Assembly (NCBI GenBank): GCA_963745865.1 | Contig: CAVUYZ010000003.1 | Span: 558,001 to 622,000 of the forward strand | DNA from: JAHEDH01 sp963745865 | GTDB lineage: Bacteria > Actinomycetota > Acidimicrobiia > Spongiisociales > ZC4RG35 | DNA: 64,000 bases | Reading direction: 5' to 3' | Shown: positions 19,311-27,099 of the stretch, in pieces | Layout: each line of letters begins with the position of its first letter | Numbering within the stretch: position 1 is the stretch's first letter | The notes under the pieces: model-generated | What the model was told of the DNA's origin: nothing | Databases searched by the model: none | What the model saw: the letters and a program-made list of their open reading frames with translations, nothing else | Translations under genes and position numbers: made by a program

Positions 19311-19640
19311 TCAGTCGGAGGACTCGGGTTCGACGACGACGGCGGTTCCATAGGCGAGCAACTCGGCGGCACCACTCATCACCATCGAGGTCGAAAAACG
19401 GATTTCGATCACGGCGTTGGCACCGAGGTCAGTGGCTTCCTCGACCATTCGATCGATCGCTTGCTCGCGGGCCTCACCCAACAGTTTGGTGTACTCGGAG
19501 ATCTCACCGCCAACGATGTTTCGGAAGGCGGCGCCGATGTCGCGGCCCAGATGGCGGGCACGGATGGTGTTGCCACGCACCAGGCCGATGGTCTTGGCTA
19601 TGCGGTGGCCTGCCACCGTTGCGGTCGTCGAGACGATCAT
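19311..19640 (-). CDS. YbjQ / UPF0145 family protein
   Basis: A 109-residue protein of the YbjQ family (sometimes labelled heavy-metal-binding; function unproven). Diagnostic segments: VRGNTIRARHLGRDIGAAFRN, a long helix REQAIDRMVEEATDLGANAVI and a final strand SGAAELLAYGTAVVV. It overlaps the anti-sigma gene by 4 nt and so belongs to the ECF sigma operon; membership of this family in such an operon suggests an envelope- or metal-stress role by context only. Confidence 0.9.
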   Translation of the reverse strand: MIVSTTATVAGHRIAKTIGLVRGNTIRARHLGRDIGAAFRNIVGGEISEYTKLLGEAREQAIDRMVEEATDLGANAVIEIRFSTSMVMSGAAELLAYGTAVVVEPESSD

Positions 19641-20073
19641 TTCTGCACGCTCCTGTATTTGTCGGTCGATCGGGCTTTGAGTTGGTCGCTGAGCACCGCC
19701 ACGAAGAGGAGTCCCAGTCCGAGAAGTCCCCCGAACGCGATGACCGCCTCCCAGGCGCTGTCGGTGTCACGGGCGGCCCGCCACAGGGCATACGCCACCG
19801 TCATCACCAGCCAGATCCCGCGATCAGCCAGCCTGCGCGCTGGGCCAGTCGGGAGCCTGTGCTCCGTGGCGTCTCGTCCCATTGCAGGTCCTCGGGGACC
19901 TCGAACCGTGTTCCCATTGCTGCCTCCTTGATCGTCCGGAGCTCCTCGGCGGTGGTTCGACACCGTTCACAGGTCTCGAGATGGACCCGCACCGCCTGTT
20001 CGGAGCCCTGGGTGAGTTCCCCGTCGAGGTATCCGGAAATGAGTGTGTCGTCGAATGTGTGTTCGTCATTCAT
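19637..20073 (-). CDS. Zinc-finger anti-sigma factor with C-terminal TM segment (one frame break)
   Basis: ZAS-type anti-sigma factor, cognate to the overlapping ECF sigma gene. The first ~88 codons from ATG 20073 give FDDTLISGYLDGELTQ and the zinc motif HLETCERC (HxxxCxxC). The frame then stops at AGSGW. The second frame supplies a membrane segment (GIWLVMTVAYALWRA, then VIAFGGLLGLGLLFVAVLS) and ends at 19637. The join near 19820-19832 requires a net -1 shift (one missing base, or two extra), unlike the +1 shifts elsewhere. Joined, it is a ~145-residue membrane-tethered anti-sigma factor. Confidence 0.8.
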
Positions 20074-20704
20074 GCTTGCTCCCCCCGTGGTCGATCCGGT
20101 TGACGGCGTCGACATCCGTCAGCACCTCGCGGAGACGCTTCCGCGCCGCATGCAGGCGCGACATCACGGTCCCGTGTGGGATCCCAAGCACTTCAGCGAT
20201 CTCGCGATATGACAAGTCCTGGTATTCGCGAAGCACGAGGACCTCGCGATGGTCGGGTGTCAGCGAGTCGAGTTTGCGCCAGATGCGTTGCTGGAGGTCG
20301 GCACGGACGGCGTCAGCGGCAGGATCGACACGGTCGTCTCGGGTCTCGGGTCGTTCGCGGCCCGACGGGTCCTCGAGCGGTTCGTGCCGGCGAATCCGAT
20401 CGCGGCGCATCACGTCACGGGTGCGATTTCGAACGATCTGGAACAGCCAGGCATCAAGCGATCGGGACTGCTCGAATCGGTCCAGATGGGCGAAGAAGCG
20501 CATGACGGAGTCCTGGGCGATGTCGTGGGACAGATCGCGTCTGCCCGTGAGCTGGACTGCGAACACATAGCTGGCGTTCCGAGCCCGACGGGCCAACCGC
20601 TCGCGTGCGTCGACGTCGCCTCGGATTGCGCGGGCCACCAGGGCGCCGTCTGACACACCGGGTTGTGCGTCCATCTGCATCGGGACCATACCTCTCATAC
20701 GCAT
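20066..20704 (-). CDS. ECF sigma-70 family RNA polymerase sigma factor
   Basis: A ~212-residue sigma factor with region 2 (YVFAVQLTGRRDLSHDIAQD then FFAHLDRFEQSRSLDAWLF) and region 4 (LREYQDLSYREIAEVLGIP then GTVMSRLHAARKRLREVL). It overlaps the anti-sigma gene by 8 nt, the usual arrangement for ZAS-controlled (SigR/SigE-like) factors, so membrane or redox stress is a plausible signal. Several in-frame ATGs lie in the first 11 codons; the exact start is uncertain. A TAGAAC hexamer is found a little upstream of the first ATG. Divergent from der. Confidence 0.92.
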   Translation of the reverse strand: MRMRGMVPMQMDAQPGVSDGALVARAIRGDVDARERLARRARNASYVFAVQLTGRRDLSHDIAQDSVMRFFAHLDRFEQSRSLDAWLFQIVRNRTRDVMRRDRIRRHEPLEDPSGRERPETRDDRVDPAADAVRADLQQRIWRKLDSLTPDHREVLVLREYQDLSYREIAEVLGIPHGTVMSRLHAARKRLREVLTDVDAVNRIDHGGSKHE

Positions 20705-20856
20705 CAGCTCTCGGTTCTATTCATAGCAATACCTCAAATTGTCGATGGAAGAGCGTCCGCACCGATGCCATCTCGACGAACGAACCGTGGCCGGTCCTCG
20801 TCTCCATGGCCCGCCATCCGCTCCCCGTCACTTCGAAGCTGTTCCCGGATGACCTG

Positions 20857-20862
20857 TACCCT
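20857..20862 (+). promoter_or_regulatory. -10 hexamer (TACCCT) of der
   Basis: TACCCT ends 7 nt before ATG 20870. This fixes the start inside a longer open frame that begins far upstream. Confidence 0.55.
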
Positions 20863-20869
20863 CTCGGGA

Positions 20870-22187
20870 ATGACCCCCATTGTTGCTGTCGTCGGGCGCC
20901 CGAACGTCGGGAAGTCCACACTCGTGAACCGCATCGTCGGTGGCCGCCAAGCGGTCGTCGAAGAGATGCCGGGCGTCACGCGTGATCGTCGCGAATTTCG
21001 AGCAGATTGGGCGGGGCGCGATTTCATTCTCATCGACACCGGAGGCTGGGAGCTCAAGCCAGGGGAGCCGATCGTCTCGGAGATCCGACAGCAGGCCGAG
21101 GCGGCCCTCGCATCCGCAGACGTGATCCTCTTCGTCACCGACGCGACCGCAGGCGTCTCCGATGACGACAACGGCGTGATCCGCCTCCTCAGATCCACCG
21201 ATGCGCCGATCGTGTTCGCAGCCAACAAAGTGGACGACGCTTCGAAGCAGTTCCTTCTCGACGATCTCTGGTCGGTCGGGATCGGCGAGCCGCTGGGGGT
21301 TTCGGCGTTCCATGGTCGTGGAGTCGGCGACCTCCTCGACCGGCTCGTCGATGTCCTCCCCGAGGAGTCGGAGTCCCATATCGAGGACACCCTTCCTCGG
21401 TTGGCCATCATCGGTCGGCCGAACGTCGGTAAGTCGACGCTGTTGAACCATTTGATGGGGGAGAACCGGGTCATCGTCTCCGACCGCCCCGGGACGACAC
21501 GTGACCCGATCGACGCAGTCGTGCGGCTCGGGGAGACCGACTATCGGATCATCGACACCGCCGGGATCAGGCGAAAGCCCAAGATCCACGAGGATGCCGA
21601 CTTTCTACGCCGTGCTGCGGGCTCGCGAAGTACTGAAATCAGCTGACGTCGCGTTGCTGGTCGTCGATGCCATCGACGGCGTCACCCATCAGGATCAGCG
21701 CATCGCCGCCGAAGTCGTCGAGGCGGGTGCATCGCTGGTGATCCTCCTCAACAAGTGGGATGTCATCGACGACGAGGAACGCCGGATCATGGAAGGCTCT
21801 CTCATCGATCGGTTCGGGTTCGTCTCATGGGCACCCGTGGTGAGAATGTCCGCCAAGACCGGAGCCAGGACCAAGCGGATCGAGCCGGCGATCTCCTACG
21901 TGCTCGAAACGCGGCAGAACCGGATCACGACTGGAGAGCTCAATCGACTGGTGCGGAGCTGGACCGACGCCCATCCGGCGCCCGTCAGGAAGGGTCGCCG
22001 GCCACGGATTCTGTACGCGGTCCAGGGAGACACCGCTCCGCCGACGTTCATCCTGTTCGTCAGCGGTGGCGATGTCGGTGACGACTATCTCCGGTTTCTC
22101 GAGGGCCGGCTCCGCGAAGCCGAGGACTTCACTGGCGCTCCGATTCGGGTCATCCCACGCCGTCGGGAACGCGTGCGAGAGGACTGA
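20870..22187 (+). CDS. der: Ribosome-assembly GTPase Der/EngA (one frame break)
   Basis: Double-G-domain GTPase needed for 50S assembly. First G domain: VAVVGRPNVGKST, DTGGWE, ANKVDD. Second: IIGRPNVGKST, DTAGIRRKPK, LNKWDV. A KH-like C-terminal domain follows (PRILYAVQGDTAPPTFILFV). A +1 break near 21604 (GACTTTCTACGCC) is resolved by removing one T, giving ADFYAVLRAREVLKSADVALLVVDA. The corrected length is ~438 aa. The ATG is selected because of the -10 hexamer and because MTPIVAVVGRPN is the standard N-terminus. Confidence 0.95.
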
Positions 22188-22193
22188 CGCGAC

Positions 22194-22349
22194 ATGTCGT
22201 CCGATTCTCCGTTTCTGCCCGACGAGGAGAGCGAACCGCAGGACCTTCCGACACCGTGGGGGTTTCGATTCACACTGGTGGCGGTCGGCATCTATCTCCT
22301 CTACCGGGTCGGTCAGGGAGTGGTCTGGGTGATCGAGCAGCTGCTGTGA
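22194..22349 (+). CDS. 51-residue single-span membrane protein
   Basis: A small product beginning 6 nt after der. The N-terminal half is acidic and Pro-rich (DSPFLPDEESEPQDLPTPWG), followed by one hydrophobic helix (FTLVAVGIYLLYRVGQGVVW). The stop overlaps the GTG of the next small gene (GTGA), which supports real translation of both. Family unknown. Confidence 0.55.
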   Translation: MSSDSPFLPDEESEPQDLPTPWGFRFTLVAVGIYLLYRVGQGVVWVIEQLL

Positions 22350-22498
22350 GTCGACTCCACCGTGCCGGTTGGCTCCTGTTCCTGCTCTCGGCCGGGCTCT
22401 TCGGAATCTCTGGCGTCCGCTCGGGCGACTGGCTTGTCGTCGCCGGGAGCATCGTGTTCGGGGCGGCGTGCGTGCTGTTCCTGCTACCTGATCGCTGA
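22346..22498 (+). CDS. 50-residue two-span membrane protein
   Basis: GTG start overlapping the preceding stop by 4 nt. The product is almost entirely two hydrophobic helices (GWLLFLLSAGLFGISG and WLVVAGSIVFGAACVLFLL) joined by VRSGD. With its neighbour it forms a tiny membrane-protein pair co-transcribed with der. Function unknown. Confidence 0.55.
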   Translation: MSRLHRAGWLLFLLSAGLFGISGVRSGDWLVVAGSIVFGAACVLFLLPDR

Positions 22499-22541
22499 CC
22501 ACGGAGCCTGTTCGGCAAAACGGCTATCGTGAGTGTCGTCA

Positions 22542-22615
22542 CGGGCTGTGGCGCAGTTTGGTAGCGCGCTTGACTGGGGGTCAAGAGGTCGGGAGTTCAA
22601 GTCTCCCCAGCCCGA
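22542..22615 (+). tRNA. tRNA-Pro (anticodon GGG)
   Basis: The cloverleaf folds completely: acceptor CGGGCTG/CAGCCCG, D arm GCGC-AGTTTGGTA-GCGC, anticodon stem CTTGA/TCAAG with loop CTGGGGG (anticodon GGG), T arm GGGAG-TTCAAGT-CTCCC, discriminator A. CCA is not encoded. A TATCGT hexamer at 22525-22530 is a possible -10. Confidence 0.97.
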
Positions 22616-22635
22616 CAACACACACCTGGGGTGAA

Positions 22636-22690
22636 CCCGTTCTTGTCCGGGTTGGCCGTCCATATTCCTGTCGATCTTGACAAGAACGGG
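22636..22690. repeat. 12-bp perfect inverted repeat upstream of the hemerythrin gene
   Basis: CCCGTTCTTGTC at 22636-22647 is the exact reverse complement of GACAAGAACGGG at 22679-22690, with a 31-nt spacer. The right arm overlaps TTGACA (22677-22682). It could be an operator dyad or a long hairpin ending the tRNA transcript. Confidence 0.6.
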
Positions 22691-22718
22691 AATACGCAGG
22701 GGGGCACGAGGAGGGAAC

Positions 22719-23396
22719 ATGTCCGGACCGATGACGATGTATCTCTTCGTGCATGGAGCGATCCAGCGCGAGGTGTCGGACATCGAGGCAGTTGCCAAGG
22801 AACTGAGGTGGGACGACCGCGCAGAGATCGAATCGCTCGGTGAGCGCCTCGACTGGTTCCGAACGATGACCCAACGCCACGAGGCCTCCGAGGAGGAGAT
22901 CTTGTTCCCGGCTCTCGACCGCCGCATCGGATTCGTCTCCGAGACCTATGCGTTCGACCACGACGATTTCGAGAACCACGTGTTCGACGGCATCTCTCGT
23001 GCACGGACAGGCCTCGCCCAATCGACGACCAGCGCGGAGCTGCGAGGGTTCGGCAACGAGATGTACCGAGAGAGCGTCGCGCTGCACGAACACATGCGAT
23101 TGCACATTTCGAAGGAGAATGAGCTCCTGTTGCCCCATCTCGAGACCGAATTCGATATCTCCGAGCAGGCCGAGATCGCCGGAGCGATGGCAGGCATGTT
23201 CGATCCGCAGTTGATGGCTCAGGTCGTCGACTTCACGTATCGATGGCACTCGACCTCTGATCGGGTTGCGATGCTCCAGTTCCTCCACGCGATTCTTCCG
23301 TCCCCCGCATTCGAGGGGCTCAGCGGCCATCTGGCGACCCGCAACCCTGACAGCTGGCCGGAGGTTCAGAAGCGACTGACGGAGTCGATCGACTGA
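22719..23396 (+). CDS. Hemerythrin HHE-domain protein
   Basis: A 225-residue soluble protein. The HHE-type iron ligands are visible in order: YLFVHGAIQRE, QRHEASEEEILFPALD, FDHDDFENHVFDG, and LHEHMRLHISKENELLLPHLE. A C-terminal part with FTYRWHSTSDRVAMLQFL follows. Such proteins bind O2 or NO at a di-iron site, or sense iron or redox state; the exact role cannot be deduced. A strong Shine-Dalgarno (GAGGAGGG, 22708-22715) precedes ATG 22719. The gene follows tRNA-Pro and the perfect inverted repeat. Confidence 0.85.
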   Translation: MSGPMTMYLFVHGAIQREVSDIEAVAKELRWDDRAEIESLGERLDWFRTMTQRHEASEEEILFPALDRRIGFVSETYAFDHDDFENHVFDGISRARTGLAQSTTSAELRGFGNEMYRESVALHEHMRLHISKENELLLPHLETEFDISEQAEIAGAMAGMFDPQLMAQVVDFTYRWHSTSDRVAMLQFLHAILPSPAFEGLSGHLATRNPDSWPEVQKRLTESID

Positions 23397-23545
23397 ACGC
23401 CAGAGTCTTGGAGTGGGTCACCATCGCGCCATGCCGCAGTCAGCCGAATCGTGATGGCATCGATCTCGCCTGAGTCGAACATCGGACCGGTCGTCCGTTC
23501 TCCTGTCGAAGGTCCTTCGATCGCTGTCTTCTTTTTGAGCGTTTG

Positions 23546-23574
23546 TTGCACCTCATAGGCCCGATCCCTAGACT
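23546..23574 (+). promoter_or_regulatory. Promoter of the peptide-transporter operon
   Basis: TTGCAC (23546-23551) and TAGACT (23569-23574) are separated by 17 nt, the best two-box promoter in the window. The start would be near 23581, giving a 5' leader of about 64 nt. Confidence 0.55.
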
Positions 23575-23587
23575 TTGGCAGTCGGTA

Positions 23588-23604
23588 GGTCATCTCCAAT
23601 GACC
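23588..23604 (+). promoter_or_regulatory. Stem-loop in the 5' leader of the substrate-binding protein gene
   Basis: GGTCAT-CTCCA-ATGACC forms a 6-bp stem, extended by outer GTCG/CGAC pairs (23581-23584 with 23605-23608). It sits between the predicted transcription start and the Shine-Dalgarno. Confidence 0.4.
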
Positions 23605-23644
23605 CGACCATTCGCAAGGGATGAACCCAATGGAGGACCAACTG

Positions 23645-25663
23645 GTGAATACAACCCCCGCCCGATGGCGCTGGCTGGCACTGTTCCTCGTCATGGGTCT
23701 CGTAGCAGCTGCGTGCTCGTCGGAAACGACTGACACGACCGCATCGGGAGATACCGGTACGGACGACACAACGGAGACAACGGCTGCTCCAGACACCACT
23801 GATGAAACGACGCCACCCCCCGCCGAGGGCTTCACATACCAAATCGCGATCTTCTCGGACCCGACGACCGACAACCCCTGGGCTGCGCTCGACACCGAGA
23901 ACGACGTATGGACCGGCTACGTAAACCCCGACATGGCAGCGCTCTATACCTATCAGGGCCCCACGTACACGCTGATCCCGAACATGGCCGAAGACGATGC
24001 GCCCCCCGAGGTCGAAGCTGATGGCGACAACTGGTCGGTGACCGTCAACCTCCAGGACGACGTGACCTGGTCCGATGGCGAGCCAATGGACGCAGAAGAC
24101 GTCGTCTTCACGTTCAACACGCTCGTGAAGTACGACGGTCTCGGTGGGAACTTCCCCGCTCTGTGGCCGCTCGCCACCGATCCGGTCGAAGACGATCCAG
24201 CAACTGCCGACGTCGACGAGACAGCGCCCGCCGGTAACGGTGTCCTCAATGTCGAGGCGATCGATCCGTTGACCGTGAAGATCACGTTCAACTTCGAGCC
24301 GGGTCTCGCCATCTGGCCGTTCAACGTCGGTGTTGCACCGGTGTTCCCCGAGCACTTCTGGGGCCCGATCGTCGACGAGAACGACACCTTCGAAGGCATG
24401 TACTCCGCAAGTGGTCTCGGCGGTCCTTCTGCTGAAGGATTCGAGTCCGCGGAGCGTGAGCCCGGCGCCTTCTGGCGTAATGAGGCCGTAGCGAACTACT
24501 ACAACAAGGGCGCGCAGTACAGCGTGTACGACAACGGCGCGGTGGAGTACACCGATCCCGCCGGCGTGACCGAGGTCTATGGCGGTGAGCCGAGCGGCGA
24601 GACCGTCGCCTCGTACACCGAGGGGCCATTCGCCTCCGAAGTCGTGTTCTCGCTCTACTCCGACCAGAACTCGGCAGTTCTCGCACTCACCGATGGTGAA
24701 GTCGACTTCCTGCTGAACTCTCTCGGTCTGCAGCGGGGTCTCCAGACCCTGGTGCTCTCGGAGCCGAACCTCAACGTGATCGTGAACGAGCAGAACGGTT
24801 TCCGCTATCTGTCGTTCAACACACGTAAGTTCCCGATGAACGAGGTCTCGTTCCGTCAGGCGATCGCCTGTCGGATCGACAAGGGCTTCATGGCCGACAC
24901 CGTTCTCGGTGGCGCAGCCATCGCATCCAACTCGCTGGTGCCCCCGGGCAACAGCTTCTGGGCCAACCCTGATCTGACTGGAACTTGTGCGGGACAGAGC
25001 GAACAAGAGCGCTTTGAGTCCGCCAAGGCCTTCCTCGTCGACGCAGGCTGGACCTGGGATGTCGAGCCGGTCTGGAACGAGGACAACCTCGACGTGTTGC
25101 CGCAGGGCGAAGGCCTCCGCGGGCCGGACGGGACGGCTGTACAGCCGCTCGAGCTGCTGGCTCCGGGACCTGGTTACGACCCGCTCCGTGCGACCTACTC
25201 GCTCTTCATCGAAGAGTGGGCAACCGATCTCGGAATCCCGGTCACGGCCAACCCAACCGGCTTCTCGGTCATCGTTGACCAGGTCTTCGCCACTGGCGAA
25301 GGCGCTCTGGAGTGGGACATGTACATCCTGGGATGGGGCCTCGGCATCTTCCCGGACCACGTGTTCGACTTCTTCGTGTCCGACCAGGACTCGGCAGACG
25401 GTGGCTTCAACACTCCGGGGTACAACAACCCAGAGTTCGATGCGCTCGCTGACGAGTTCAACTCGGCGAAGACTCTCGAAGAGGCTCGCGACCTGATTTT
25501 CCAGGGCGATGCGATCATCAACGAGGAGCTGCCGTACGTGGTTCTGTTCACGACACCGCTCATCGAGGCATATCGCAACAGCATCGAGTTCCCGTTCACA
25601 ACGACGCTCGATGGTGTGCAGGCCTTCCAAGGACTCGCCGGCGCAGTCACCGCCAGCGACTGA
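23645..25663 (+). CDS. Peptide ABC transporter substrate-binding lipoprotein (SBP_bac_5)
   Basis: Extracytoplasmic receptor of an Opp/Dpp importer. The intact frame gives 672 residues from GTG 23645, which has GGAGG 8 nt upstream; ATG 23633 and 23621 are alternatives. The signal peptide ends in a lipobox (LVAAAC), then comes a Thr/Asp/Glu-rich linker. Family hallmarks: WSVTVNLQDDVTWSDGEPMDAEDVVFTFNT (split as WSDGEPMDAEDVVFTF), EVSFRQAIACRIDK and WDMYILGWGLGIFPDHVFDFF. At ~670 aa it is longer than classical DppA/OppA (~530), as is common for actinobacterial members. It heads the operon with two permeases and two ATPases. Confidence 0.93.
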   Translation: MNTTPARWRWLALFLVMGLVAAACSSETTDTTASGDTGTDDTTETTAAPDTTDETTPPPAEGFTYQIAIFSDPTTDNPWAALDTENDVWTGYVNPDMAALYTYQGPTYTLIPNMAEDDAPPEVEADGDNWSVTVNLQDDVTWSDGEPMDAEDVVFTFNTLVKYDGLGGNFPALWPLATDPVEDDPATADVDETAPAGNGVLNVEAIDPLTVKITFNFEPGLAIWPFNVGVAPVFPEHFWGPIVDENDTFEGMYSASGLGGPSAEGFESAEREPGAFWRNEAVANYYNKGAQYSVYDNGAVEYTDPAGVTEVYGGEPSGETVASYTEGPFASEVVFSLYSDQNSAVLALTDGEVDFLLNSLGLQRGLQTLVLSEPNLNVIVNEQNGFRYLSFNTRKFPMNEVSFRQAIACRIDKGFMADTVLGGAAIASNSLVPPGNSFWANPDLTGTCAGQSEQERFESAKAFLVDAGWTWDVEPVWNEDNLDVLPQGEGLRGPDGTAVQPLELLAPGPGYDPLRATYSLFIEEWATDLGIPVTANPTGFSVIVDQVFATGEGALEWDMYILGWGLGIFPDHVFDFFVSDQDSADGGFNTPGYNNPEFDALADEFNSAKTLEEARDLIFQGDAIINEELPYVVLFTTPLIEAYRNSIEFPFTTTLDGVQAFQGLAGAVTASD

Positions 25664-25682
25664 TACCAACTACCTGGTGACG

Positions 25683-25715
25683 ACTGGGGCCCGGGCATCA
25701 TGCCCGGGCCCCAGT
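25683..25715 (+). terminator. 16-bp palindromic hairpin after the substrate-binding protein gene
   Basis: ACTGGGGCCCGGGCAT and its exact complement flank a single central base, 20 nt after the stop. There is no U-tract. It probably acts as an RNA-stabilising or partially terminating structure, so the receptor mRNA can accumulate above the permease message. Confidence 0.7.
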
Positions 25716-25904
25716 TCCACCCAGGCAACCGCCTGTCGCGCACGACCAACGGGTGTTTCGGGAATCCGCATCGACAACGGTGAAGATTCTCGAGTCACTC
25801 GGCTCCACCCCCGAGAGCAGGCGGGCAGTAACATGCCGGCACTTGCCGGCCCCCGGCAGCGGGTAGACGAGCAATGTGGTTCCGTGTGAGAGGAGAACAC
25901 GAGG

Positions 25905-27086
25905 ATGGGTAAGTACATGGCGCGGCGGGCCGTCCAGAGCGTGCTGCTGTTCATCGTGTTCATCACCATCACGTGGTTCCTGCTCTATGCCCTCCCCGGC
26001 GACATCGTCGCCCAGAAGTTCCGCACCAACCCCAACATTCCGCCTCAGGCCGCTGAGGAAGCGATTCGACGACTCGGCCTCGATCGTCCGCTCCTCGAGC
26101 AGTTCTGGACGTATGTCACGGGGTTCTTCCGGGGCGACTTCGGTGTTTCGTTCAACCAGTACCCGAGACCCGTCACCGAGATCATCGCCGAGCGGCTTCC
26201 ACGCACGGTCGTGCTCTTCCTGACGGCGATCGTCACCTACTACTGGGCGGGCTTCATCGCCGGCAAGTACCTCGCCTGGCGACGTGGCAAGCGCGGCGAG
26301 ATGGCCATCACCGTTGGCGGCGTCGGTCTCTTGACAGTGTTCTACCCGTGGTTCGCCCTGATGTCGATCTGGCTGCTGGCGGCAAAACTCCAGCTGCTCC
26401 CGATCTCCAAGTTCCTGGATCCCTCCGAGTGGAGGAACGCGCCGTACACCGCCAATCAGGTCTTCATGCGGCTCTTCTATGTGGTGGCGATCACATCGGT
26501 CCTGCTGTTCGCGGTGCAGTACCTCGCCGGCCGGGTGCGCGACCGTGGCCCGGAGTTGGCGCTTCGCTTCGGGGGGACGGCCGTCGTCATCGCCGGGTTC
26601 TTCGCCTACTGGTGGGGCCCAGAAGCCGTGCAGACGATCCGTCCCTACGCCGGCGACATCGCCGAGCACCTGGTGCTCCCGGTGCTGGTGCTGACGCTCG
26701 TGAACTTCGCTGGGATCATGCTGCTGACGAGGAGCTCGATGCTCGAGACCATGCGGGAGGACTTCATCCTCACAGCCCGAGCAAAAGGGCTACCGGAGAA
26801 GGCCGTGCGGGACAAGCACGCCGCTCGCACCGCGCTGCTGCCCGTGACGACGTCGCTGGTGCTGGCAGTCGCCACCGTCATCGATGGCGGCATCATCACC
26901 GAATTCGTGTTCTCGTGGCCCGGGATGGGTGAGATCTTGATCAGCTCGGTCACCAGCGAGGACATCCCGCTGGCGGTGACCGCATTCTCGTTCATCGGCG
27001 TGATGGCGTTGCTCGGTCACTTCGTCGTCGACATGTTGTACGGCGTCCTGGATCCCAGGATCCGTGTATCTGGAACGCCGGGTTGA
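25905..27086 (+). CDS. Peptide ABC transporter permease, OppB/DppB type
   Basis: Inner-membrane permease. Intact, 393 residues, with N-terminal YMARRAVQSVLLFIVFITI, then ALPGDIVAQKF, LDRPLLEQFWTYVTGFFRGDFG and the conserved C-terminal block (LVLPVLVLTLVNFAG, EDFILTARAKGLPEKAV, ARTALLPVTTSL, ITEFVFSWPGMG). Usual length is 310-340. The extra ~70 residues are an insertion (about 190-250) carrying two additional hydrophobic segments (FYVVAITSVLLFAVQYLAG and RFGGTAVVIAGFFAYWW). AGGAG occurs about 11 nt before the ATG. Confidence 0.93.
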   Translation: MGKYMARRAVQSVLLFIVFITITWFLLYALPGDIVAQKFRTNPNIPPQAAEEAIRRLGLDRPLLEQFWTYVTGFFRGDFGVSFNQYPRPVTEIIAERLPRTVVLFLTAIVTYYWAGFIAGKYLAWRRGKRGEMAITVGGVGLLTVFYPWFALMSIWLLAAKLQLLPISKFLDPSEWRNAPYTANQVFMRLFYVVAITSVLLFAVQYLAGRVRDRGPELALRFGGTAVVIAGFFAYWWGPEAVQTIRPYAGDIAEHLVLPVLVLTLVNFAGIMLLTRSSMLETMREDFILTARAKGLPEKAVRDKHAARTALLPVTTSLVLAVATVIDGGIITEFVFSWPGMGEILISSVTSEDIPLAVTAFSFIGVMALLGHFVVDMLYGVLDPRIRVSGTPG

Positions 27087-27099
27087 GGGGCGATCGATC

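Noticed and set aside
23366..25669. 767-codon open frame on the minus strand across the substrate-binding protein gene
   Set aside because: It is the codon-mirrored shadow of a well-supported lipoprotein gene in GC-rich DNA; its translation shows no domain, no start signal and no upstream -10 box.
25830..25860. GCCGGC-rich inverted repeats upstream of oppB as a second terminator
   Set aside because: Short overlapping palindromes expected by chance in this base composition; no consistent stem-loop could be drawn.
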